Source of the DNA: an uncultured Eubacteriales bacterium
GTDB lineage: Bacteria > Bacillota > Clostridia > Oscillospirales > Oscillospiraceae
Direction: 5' to 3'
DNA: 37,757 bases
Assembly (NCBI GenBank): GCA_900553805.1
Contig: USEU01000011.1
Span: forward strand, 1 to 37,757
The translations under genes and the position numbers were made by a program. Positions within the stretch are counted from its first letter, which is position 1, and the number at the start of each line of letters is the position of its first letter. The notes beneath the pieces were generated by a model. It made no database searches. It had not been told where the DNA came from and was given only the letters and a program-made list of their open reading frames with translations. This document shows, one piece after another, positions 14,951 through 21,299 of the stretch.

Positions 14951-15804
14951 TGCACGAATGCAGCTGTTTTCCCGGCTTTGAACACGACACACTGATCCCT
15001 CAGGTGGGCGTCATCACAGACATTCGGGAGGAGACCCCGGATGTAAAGACCTTTCGGGTCAATGCCCCCGGCGGCGGCAAGATCTTCGAGCATATGCCCG
15101 GTCAGTGCGCCATGGTGTGTGTGCCCGGTGTCGGCGAGGCCATGTTCTCCATTACCTCCTCCCCCACCAACCGGGAATACCAGGAATTCTCCATCAAGCG
15201 CTGCGGCGATCTGACCGACCGGCTGCATACCATGCAAGTAGGGGATGAGATCCTGGTGCGCGGCCCCTACGGCAATCATTTCCCGGTGGATACCGCACTG
15301 AAGGGCAAGAATTTGCTGTTCATTGCCGGAGGCATCGGTCTGGCTCCCCTGCGCAGTGTCATCAACTATGTGCTGGACAACCGGGATGATTACGGCACCG
15401 TGGACATTCTCTACGGCTCCCGCTCGGCGGACGACCTGGTGCGCCGGGAGGAAATGGAGACGGTGTGGGCACACGCCAAGGATGTGAACGTCTACATGAC
15501 CATCGACCGCCCCCAGGAGGGCTGGGAGGGGCACGTGGGCTTCGTCCCAGCCTATCTGAAAGAAGTGGGCTTCGACACCAACAAGGTGGCGCTGCTCTGC
15601 GGCCCACCCATCATGATCAAATTCTGCCTCCAGGCGCTGGAGGAAATGGGCTTCTCCAAGGAGCAGGTCTATACCACCCTGGAGCTGCGCATGAAATGCG
15701 GCATCGGCAAGTGCGGCCGGTGCAACATCGGCACCAAGTACGTATGCAAGGACGGGCCGGTATTCCGCTTTGACCAGGTGGACGCGCTGCCAAACGAATA
15801 CTAG
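14950..15804 (+). CDS. flxA: FAD/NAD(P)H-binding oxidoreductase subunit, FlxA-like
   Basis: A 284-residue ferredoxin-NADP-reductase-fold protein, the entry point for NADH or NADPH. An N-terminal FAD beta-barrel (about 15-115) has the flavin segment FSITSSP (66-72) and VRGPYGNHF. The nucleotide domain has AGGIGLAPLRS (126-136) and CGPPIM (217-222). A C-terminal [2Fe-2S] site is C250, C255, C258, C266 (MKCGIGKCGRCNIG). This matches FlxA, sulfhydrogenase gamma and sulfite reductase subunit B. The ATG at 14950 is preferred to a GTG one codon earlier because AAGGAGGG is then well spaced. Nucleotide preference (NADH versus NADPH) cannot be told from the sequence. Confidence 0.9.
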   Translation: MHECSCFPGFEHDTLIPQVGVITDIREETPDVKTFRVNAPGGGKIFEHMPGQCAMVCVPGVGEAMFSITSSPTNREYQEFSIKRCGDLTDRLHTMQVGDEILVRGPYGNHFPVDTALKGKNLLFIAGGIGLAPLRSVINYVLDNRDDYGTVDILYGSRSADDLVRREEMETVWAHAKDVNVYMTIDRPQEGWEGHVGFVPAYLKEVGFDTNKVALLCGPPIMIKFCLQALEEMGFSKEQVYTTLELRMKCGIGKCGRCNIGTKYVCKDGPVFRFDQVDALPNEY

Positions 15805-15818
15805 AAGGAGACGCCTGA

Positions 15819-16496
15819 ATGATGGAAAAAATGGTTAACGTCTATTTTTTCGGCAAGAAATATTCCGTACCCGGCGATCTGACCATTATGACCGCCATGG
15901 AATACGCCGGATATACCCTGACTCGGGGCTGCGGCTGCCGCCACGGCTTCTGCGGAGCCTGCGCCACCATCTACCGCATCAAGGGAAAGAATGAGCTGAA
16001 AACCTGCCTGGCCTGCCAGACCCAAGTTCAGGAGGGCATGTATGTGGCCTCCATCCCCTTCTTCCCCACGGACAAGCGGACCTATGAAATTGAAAAGCTG
16101 AAGGCCGACCAGCGGGTGATGATGGAGCTGTACCCGGAGATCTACGCCTGCATCGGCTGCAATGCCTGCACCAAGGCCTGCACCCAGAGCCTGAACGTGA
16201 TGCAGTACATCGCCTACGCCCAGCGGGGCGAGCTGGAAAAGTGCGCCGAGGAATCCTTCGACTGCGTGGGCTGCGGCTGCTGCTCCGTCCGCTGCCCTGC
16301 CGGGATCTCCCATCCCATGGTGGGGCTGCTGGCCCGGCGGCTGACAGGCAAATATATCGCCCCAAAATCCCAACATTTGGAAAAACGGATTGACGAAATC
16401 AGATCCGGGGCGTATGATGAATTGATCGAGGCCATCATGCAAAAGCCCCTTACCGAACTGCAAGAGCTATACAACCATCGGGACATAGAAAAGTAA
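15819..16496 (+). CDS. frdB: Fumarate reductase/succinate dehydrogenase iron-sulfur subunit, soluble type
   Basis: A 225-residue iron-sulfur protein. The N-terminal plant-ferredoxin-like domain binds [2Fe-2S] by C40, C45, C48 and C63, in the FrdB-type motif CRHGFCGAC. The C-terminal domain has two ferredoxin motifs: C111, C114, C117, C121 (CIGCNACTKAC) and C149, C152, C155, C159 (CVGCGCCSVRCP). Both have four cysteines, suggesting two [4Fe-4S] clusters rather than the [3Fe-4S] of quinone-linked FrdB. There is no anchor-subunit gene and no HdrB-like fusion as in methanogen TfrB. AAGGAG precedes the first of two adjacent ATGs. It lies 14 bp after flxA and 12 bp before frdA. Confidence 0.87.
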   Translation: MMEKMVNVYFFGKKYSVPGDLTIMTAMEYAGYTLTRGCGCRHGFCGACATIYRIKGKNELKTCLACQTQVQEGMYVASIPFFPTDKRTYEIEKLKADQRVMMELYPEIYACIGCNACTKACTQSLNVMQYIAYAQRGELEKCAEESFDCVGCGCCSVRCPAGISHPMVGLLARRLTGKYIAPKSQHLEKRIDEIRSGAYDELIEAIMQKPLTELQELYNHRDIEK

Positions 16497-16508
16497 GGAG
16501 GGGCTGCC

Positions 16509-18119
16509 ATGTTTACAGAATCGATGCTGGAATCCATCAAGAAGGTGGAGGCCACCCGCCCACAGCGCATGGGCACGGAGCCCCGCCGGATGAATGCGGA
16601 TGAAAAGGATGCGCTGCTGAAAGCCTATCATCCCGACTATCGCCCGGACGGCTTCAAGGAGATCAAAATCGGGCCAAATAAGGGCCAGAAGGCCCCCTGT
16701 GAGCTGACCGACTTGCTGCACTCCAACAGCCGCCTGCTGGATCGGCACATCGACCTGAACAAGATCGACTATGACGTGGATGTGCTGGTCATCGGCGGCG
16801 GCGGGGCCGGAGCCTCGGCAGCCATCGAGGCCAACGAGGCCGGGGCAAATGTGATGATCGTGACCAAGCTGCGCATCGGCGACGCCAACACCATGATGGC
16901 CGAGGGCGGCATCCAAGCGGCGGACAAGGCCAACGACTCCCCCGTGCAGCACTATCTGGACGCCTTCGGCGGCGGGCACTTCGCCGCCCGGCCGGAGCTG
17001 CTGCGACGGCTGGTGATGGAGGCCCCGGACGCCATCCGCTGGCTCAACGACCTGGGCGTCATGTTTGACAAGGACGCGGAGGGGAACATGATCACCACCC
17101 ACGGCGGCGGGACCTCCCGGAAGCGGATGCACGCCTGCAAGGATTACTCCGGCGCGGAGATCATGCGCACCCTGCGCGACGAGGTGCTCAATCGCAGAAT
17201 TCCCGTGGTGGAATTCACCTCTGCCGTGGAGCTGATCAAGGACGACCTTGGTCAGGTGGCCGGTGCCGTGCTGCTGAACATGGAGACCGGCGACTATCTG
17301 GTTGCCCGGGCCAAAACCGTCATCATCGCTACCGGCGGCGCAGGACGGCTGCACTATCAGCACTTCCCCACCTCCAATCACTACGGAGCCACGGCGGACG
17401 GTCTGATCCTGGGCTACCGCGCCGGTGCACCCCTGCTGTACCAGGATACCATCCAGTACCACCCCACTGGCGTTGCCTATCCCAGCCAGATCTTCGGCGC
17501 GCTGGTGACGGAGAAGGTGCGCTCCCTGGGCGCAATGCTGGTGAACCGGGACGGCGAGGCCTTTATGCATCCCCTGGAGACCCGGGATGTGGCGGCCGCC
17601 TCCATCATCCGGGAGTGCTCCACACGGGGCGAAGGGGTAGAGACGCCCCTTGGCACCGGCGTGTGGCTGGATACACCCATGATCGAGCTGCTCCACGGCG
17701 CGGGCACCATTGAAAAACGGATCCCCGCTATGCTGCGGATGTACCTGAACTACGACATCGACATGCGCAAGCAGCCCATCCTGGTCTACCCCACCCTGCA
17801 CTACCAGAACGGCGGCCTGGAGATCGGCGGCGACGGCTTCACCAAGGTCATCCCCAACCTGCTGGTGGCCGGTGAGGCGGTGGGCGGCATCCATGGGCGC
17901 AACCGCCTGATGGGCAACTCCCTGCTGGATATCATCGTCTTTGGCCGCAACGCCGGAAAGGCAGCGGCGGCCCGCGCCTCCGGCGTGGCCCTGGGGCGCA
18001 TGAACCTCGACCACATTTACCGCTACGCGCGGGAGCTGGAGCAGGCCGGCGCGGCCCGGGAGGGCGTGTCCCCCCTGCTGCTGCCCCACTACGCGCGGCA
18101 TGAAAGGAACGAACAATGA
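16509..18119 (+). CDS. frdA: Fumarate reductase flavoprotein subunit, soluble type
   Basis: A 536-residue flavoprotein of the SDH/FRD family. An 85-residue N-terminal extension precedes the FAD motif GGGGAG (96-101). Catalytic residues expected from E. coli FrdA are in place: His318 (QYHPTG), Arg338 (TEKVRSLGAMLVN), His431 (LHYQNGG) and Arg466 (GRNRLMGNSL). The histidine that carries covalent FAD in membrane FrdA/SdhA (H-T-V-A-A-Q-G-G context) is Asn127 here (NTMMAEGG), so FAD should be non-covalent, as in thiol:fumarate reductase and aspartate oxidase. No signal peptide or membrane segment is visible; it should act in the cytoplasm with the preceding iron-sulfur protein. Its stop overlaps the fumarase alpha start (ATGA), placing substrate supply beside it. 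Aspartate oxidase is unlikely given frdB and fumarase. Confidence 0.9.
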   Translation: MFTESMLESIKKVEATRPQRMGTEPRRMNADEKDALLKAYHPDYRPDGFKEIKIGPNKGQKAPCELTDLLHSNSRLLDRHIDLNKIDYDVDVLVIGGGGAGASAAIEANEAGANVMIVTKLRIGDANTMMAEGGIQAADKANDSPVQHYLDAFGGGHFAARPELLRRLVMEAPDAIRWLNDLGVMFDKDAEGNMITTHGGGTSRKRMHACKDYSGAEIMRTLRDEVLNRRIPVVEFTSAVELIKDDLGQVAGAVLLNMETGDYLVARAKTVIIATGGAGRLHYQHFPTSNHYGATADGLILGYRAGAPLLYQDTIQYHPTGVAYPSQIFGALVTEKVRSLGAMLVNRDGEAFMHPLETRDVAAASIIRECSTRGEGVETPLGTGVWLDTPMIELLHGAGTIEKRIPAMLRMYLNYDIDMRKQPILVYPTLHYQNGGLEIGGDGFTKVIPNLLVAGEAVGGIHGRNRLMGNSLLDIIVFGRNAGKAAAARASGVALGRMNLDHIYRYARELEQAGAAREGVSPLLLPHYARHERNEQ

Positions 18120-18958
18120 GAGAGATTTCCGTGACGCAGATCACCGACGCGGTGGAGCGGCTGTGCATCGACGCCAATACCCACCTGCCCGGCGACGTAA
18201 AATGCGCCATTGCGCGCTGCCGCGCCTGCGAAGACGGCATCATCGCCCAGGGGGTACTGGACAAGATCATTGAAAATTACGAAATCGCCGACAGTGAAAA
18301 CGTGCCCATCTGCCAGGACACCGGCATGGCCTGCGTGTTTCTGGAGATCGGGCAGGACGTGCACCTGGTGGGCGGCGACCTGGCCCAGGCAGTGGACGAA
18401 GGTGTGCGCCGGGGGTACGACAGGGGATACCTGCGCAAGAGCGTGGTGGCTGACCCGGTACGCCGGGGCAACACCGGGGACAATACCCCCGCCATGCTGT
18501 ACACCGAGATCGTGCCCGGTGAGCAGGTCAAGATCACCGTGGCCCCCAAGGGCTTCGGCAGCGAGAACATGAGCGCCATTCGGATGTTCAAACCCTCCGC
18601 CGGTTTGCAGGGCATCAAGGATTTCATTCTGGAAACCGTGGAAAACGCGGGTCCCAACCCCTGCCCGCCTATGGTGATGGGCGTGGGCATCGGCGGCACC
18701 TTCGACAAGGCGGCATTGCTTGCCAAGAAGGCGCTGATGCGCCCGCTGGATGTACGCAATCCCGACCCCTATTACGCCCAGCTGGAAACGGAAATGCTGG
18801 AAAAGGTCAATGCACTTGGCATCGGCCCCCAGGGCTTCGGCGGCAGGACCACCGCCATTGGGCTGAATATTGAAACCATGCCCACCCACATTGCCGGAAT
18901 GCCCTGCGCCATCAACATCAACTGTCACGTCACCCGGCACAAAACGGAGGTGCTGTAA
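18116..18958 (+). CDS. fumA: Class I fumarate hydratase, alpha subunit
   Basis: A 280-residue N-terminal subunit of the two-gene, oxygen-sensitive class I fumarase (malate <-> fumarate + water). Cluster ligands for the catalytic [4Fe-4S] are recognisable as Cys66 (ICQDTG), Cys183 (NPCPPM) and Cys270 (INCHVTRH). Other family marks are DNTPAMLYTEIVPG (122-135), PKGFGSENMSA (144-154) and GIGPQGFGGRTTA. L(+)-tartrate dehydratase and mesaconase relatives share this fold, but the neighbouring malate dehydrogenase and fumarate reductase favour fumarase. The start overlaps the frdA stop by four bases, and the stop overlaps the beta-subunit start by one. Confidence 0.92.
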   Translation: MREISVTQITDAVERLCIDANTHLPGDVKCAIARCRACEDGIIAQGVLDKIIENYEIADSENVPICQDTGMACVFLEIGQDVHLVGGDLAQAVDEGVRRGYDRGYLRKSVVADPVRRGNTGDNTPAMLYTEIVPGEQVKITVAPKGFGSENMSAIRMFKPSAGLQGIKDFILETVENAGPNPCPPMVMGVGIGGTFDKAALLAKKALMRPLDVRNPDPYYAQLETEMLEKVNALGIGPQGFGGRTTAIGLNIETMPTHIAGMPCAININCHVTRHKTEVL

Positions 18959-19530
18959 TGGAACGACATATTACCCTCCCTTTGACCGAGGAGCTGGCCC
19001 AGTCGCTGCACGCGGGCGACACGGTGTATCTCACCGGCACCATCTATACCTCCCGGGACGCCGGGCACAAGCGGATGTGCGAGGCGCTGGCCCGGGGCGA
19101 GCAGCTGCCCTTTGACCCCACGGATGCCACCATCTATTATGTCGGCCCCACCCCCGCCAAGCCGGGGCAGGTGATCGGCTCCGCCGGGCCTACCACCTCC
19201 GGGCGGATGGACGCCTACGCCCCCACCATGATGCGCGTGGGCGCGCGGGGCATGATCGGCAAGGGCGCGCGGCTGCCCGAGGTGGTGGAGGCCATGAAGA
19301 AATACAGCGGCGTCTACTTCGGAGCCATCGGCGGCGCGGGTGCGCTGCTGGCCAAATGCGTCAAGAAATGCGAGCTGATCGCCTATGAGGACCTGGGCGC
19401 GGAGGCGCTGCGCAGGCTCTATGTGGAGAATATGCCTCTGTTTGTCATCATCGATTGCCAGGGCAACAACCTGTATGAATCCGGGCGGCAGGAATACCTG
19501 CGCCATCATGGAGAGGAGCGGGCGGAATGA
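18958..19530 (+). CDS. fumB: Class I fumarate hydratase, beta subunit
   Basis: A 190-residue C-terminal subunit of class I fumarase; symbol used here only for beta subunit. Family motifs are GTIYTSRDAGHKRM (27-40), YYVGPTPAKPGQVIGSAGPT followed by TSGRMD, and GKGARLP. Together with the alpha subunit it forms the active site; the SAGPTTSGRMD segment is part of the substrate pocket. The ATG overlaps the alpha stop (TAATG), and the stop overlaps the next gene (ATGA), showing translational coupling at both ends. Length is normal for a split fumarase. Confidence 0.92.
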   Translation: MERHITLPLTEELAQSLHAGDTVYLTGTIYTSRDAGHKRMCEALARGEQLPFDPTDATIYYVGPTPAKPGQVIGSAGPTTSGRMDAYAPTMMRVGARGMIGKGARLPEVVEAMKKYSGVYFGAIGGAGALLAKCVKKCELIAYEDLGAEALRRLYVENMPLFVIIDCQGNNLYESGRQEYLRHHGEERAE

Positions 19531-19832
19531 CCGATCTGCTGGAAACGCTGATGATCCTCTGCTTCGGCCTGAGCTGGCCGCTCTCCATCCGTAAATCCCT
19601 GATCTCCCACACAGACAAGGGCAAAAGCCTGTTCTTTGAGTTCTTCATCTGGATTGGCTACATCTTCGGCATCATCCGCAAGTTCATGCTCTGGCACGCG
19701 GCCACCGCGCCGCTGGACTGGCTGTTCTATCTCAGCTGGGTCTTCTATACGCTGAACTTCCTGGAGATCACCGTGGATATGGGCCTGTACCTCCGCAATA
19801 TGAAGTTCGACAAGGCCGCAGACACAAAATGA
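19527..19832 (+). CDS. Small PQ-loop/SemiSWEET-like membrane protein
   Basis: A 101-residue protein with three predicted membrane segments, roughly 7-22, 36-54 and 63-88. The first segment and following loop (LMILCFGLSWPLSIRKSL, then TDKGKSLFFE) resemble a PQ-loop repeat, with WP in place of the PQ pair; this is the size of a SemiSWEET, which works as a dimer. SemiSWEETs move sugars, but PQ-loop proteins are more diverse, so no substrate is claimed. The start overlaps the fumarase beta stop by four bases, so it belongs to the operon as its last gene, before a strong terminator. A link to dicarboxylate or succinate movement would be only a guess. Confidence 0.72.
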   Translation: MTDLLETLMILCFGLSWPLSIRKSLISHTDKGKSLFFEFFIWIGYIFGIIRKFMLWHAATAPLDWLFYLSWVFYTLNFLEITVDMGLYLRNMKFDKAADTK

Positions 19833-19835
19833 AAC

Positions 19836-19876
19836 ACGCGCACAGTGAGGAAAAATCTTCACTGTGCGCGTTTTCT
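19836..19876 (+). terminator. Terminator of the 13-gene operon
   Basis: ACGCGCACAGTGA (19836-19848) pairs perfectly with TCACTGTGCGCGT (19859-19871), followed by a T-rich run TTTTCTTT. It starts three bases after the last stop codon. No other terminator was found between 8435 and this point. Confidence 0.92.
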
Positions 19877-19900
19877 TTGTCGGTCCGTAATGGGATGGTT

Positions 19901-20122
19901 TTACTTCTTCTTCACAGGGATCCAGATCTCGGAGTAATACTTCTCGTCCAGGGTGCCCTTGGAGAATTCGCGGGGGTCGGCGTACATTTCGACGCAGTAG
20001 CCGGCTGCGAAATGCGCCTGCCAGAACTGGGGAATCGTCTGCTTCGCCCCCTCATAGGGGAAGGTCCCGGCGCTGCCCAGGACGGCAAAGGCTTCCTCCT
20101 TCGTTTCGCTGTTGGTTGGATT
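19901..20122 (-). pseudogene. C-terminal remnant of a GyrI-like effector-binding protein
   Basis: The minus strand from 20122 reads 73 codons, bounded upstream by an in-frame TAG (20125-20123) and ended by TAA at 19903-19901. It contains FAVLGSAGTFPYEGAKQ, an aromatic FWQAHFAAGYCVEMY and the terminal YYSEIWIPVKKK, which is the characteristic end of GyrI-like (AraC effector-binding) small-molecule domains. A complete domain needs about 150 residues, so the N-terminal half is missing. There is no start codon with a ribosome site. It is a relic squeezed between the operon terminator and the secreted-protein operon. Confidence 0.65.
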
Positions 20123-20183
20123 CTATCACATGGGAGAACCTTTTTCTCGATATTTCTTGCTCTGTTTTGTCCGAATCAGCATT

Positions 20184-20209
20184 GCCCCCGGTCGGGTCTG
20201 ACCGGGGGC
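20184..20209 (-). terminator. GC-rich hairpin after the SH3-like gene
   Basis: GCCCCCGGTC (20184-20193) pairs perfectly with GACCGGGGGC (20200-20209), 15 bp beyond the stop of the minus-strand gene. No T-run follows on either strand, so it may end transcripts inefficiently or protect their 3' ends. Confidence 0.45.
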
Positions 20210-20223
20210 GATTGCTCATTTGA

Positions 20224-21285
20224 TTACAGAACCGCGGGGGTCCATTCCGGGCCGGAGCTGCCGGAGGAGCCGGAATTGCCGGAGCCGCCGGTGGAGACGG
20301 GGTAGGTATTCACCGAGCCGGAGCGGACGAAGCCGAATTCGTCCTCGCCCAGCCGGACATAGGCCACCTCGCCGGTGTCCCACAGGACGGTAAGGGCGGT
20401 ATTGACGCTCAGATGCCGGGCGTCCTTTTTGCCCCACAGCAGATAATTGTCATACAGCTCGCAACTGAAGCCCGCGTAGCCGTCCCAGGGGGTGAAGTCG
20501 GGGTCGCCCTCCTGCTGCACCCAGGGCTGCCGGATATAGGCGGGGGTGTCCTCGTCCAGGATCTCCAGGCAGCCCTCGATGGGCTCCAGATATTCCTGAT
20601 CCTCCAGCACATCCACCGGCTCATCCTTACCGAAGAAGCGCTTTACCAACGGCACGCCGGGCACCCGGCACTGGGCCGCGCCCAGCTTGGGTTCCGCCGG
20701 CTCTTCGGTGGCCTCGGTGACCTCCGAAAGGAGGCGGACCCGGCCGAAGGACGCCATGGTGATGTCGCCGCCGTCCTGGCTGGCGGGGCCCTGGGGCTGC
20801 TGGGGCTGGGGCTGGATCTGGTAGGGCACGGCCTGGCTGTCGGCAACGAAGCCGGTCTCCTCGCCCACCTGGACGAAATAGCAGTCCTCCAATTCCTCCA
20901 GCACCTCCATCCTGGTATTCATGGCCAGCATCTGCGTCGGCTCCCCCAGCCGGTCATAGGTGGGGTACAGGCCGGTGTAGCCCGCGGCGTAGCAGGTGCG
21001 CGGCTCGCTTTCCTCCCCGGGGAAGCGGAGGAACTGGGTCTCCACCAGCCCCTCGCCCCGGTCGGTTTTGACAATGGCCAGGTCCTCGTCCGCGTAGTCC
21101 AGAACCTCCAGCTCGTCGTCCCGGTCCAGGAAATAGAGGATCGCGGGGACGGGGCCGCCCCGGACGGTGCCGGGCACCGTTTTGGGTGCCTCGGCTTCCG
21201 TCTCGCCGGACTGGGCCAGGGCGGGCAGGGGGACGCAGGCCAGAAGCAGCGTCACAGCCAGCATGGCGGTAATGAATTTTTTCAT
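20224..21285 (-). CDS. Secreted SH3-like repeat protein, partner of the giant surface protein
   Basis: A 353-residue exported protein. It has a signal peptide, MKKFITAMLAVTLLLACVP, with probable cleavage after ALA (residue 24). The mature part has short SH3-like segments: LEVLDYADEDLAIVKTDRGEG with VETQFLRF, MEVLEELEDCYFVQVGEETGFV, and VLWDTGEVAYVRLGEDEFGFV near the end. A Pro/Gln linker lies near 158-168 and a Gly/Ser-rich tail near the C-terminus. Such domains often bind cell-wall material. The ATG at 21285 is chosen because GGAGG lies at proper spacing and a signal peptide starts there. It begins 14 bp after the stop of the giant gene, and its ribosome site overlaps that stop, so it is the second gene of a two-gene operon. 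Confidence 0.75.
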   Translation of the reverse strand: MKKFITAMLAVTLLLACVPLPALAQSGETEAEAPKTVPGTVRGGPVPAILYFLDRDDELEVLDYADEDLAIVKTDRGEGLVETQFLRFPGEESEPRTCYAAGYTGLYPTYDRLGEPTQMLAMNTRMEVLEELEDCYFVQVGEETGFVADSQAVPYQIQPQPQQPQGPASQDGGDITMASFGRVRLLSEVTEATEEPAEPKLGAAQCRVPGVPLVKRFFGKDEPVDVLEDQEYLEPIEGCLEILDEDTPAYIRQPWVQQEGDPDFTPWDGYAGFSCELYDNYLLWGKKDARHLSVNTALTVLWDTGEVAYVRLGEDEFGFVRSGSVNTYPVSTGGSGNSGSSGSSGPEWTPAVL

Positions 21286-21299
21286 GGTTGGCATCCTCC

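Noticed and set aside
16467..18116. 549-codon open frame on the minus strand opposite frdA
   Set aside because: It mirrors the codon bias of frdA, has no domain, and would sit antisense inside a tightly coupled operon.
16509..18119. L-aspartate oxidase (NadB) for the flavoprotein
   Set aside because: NadB also lacks covalent FAD, but here the gene follows an FrdB-type iron-sulfur gene and precedes fumarase, and no other NAD-biosynthesis gene is nearby.
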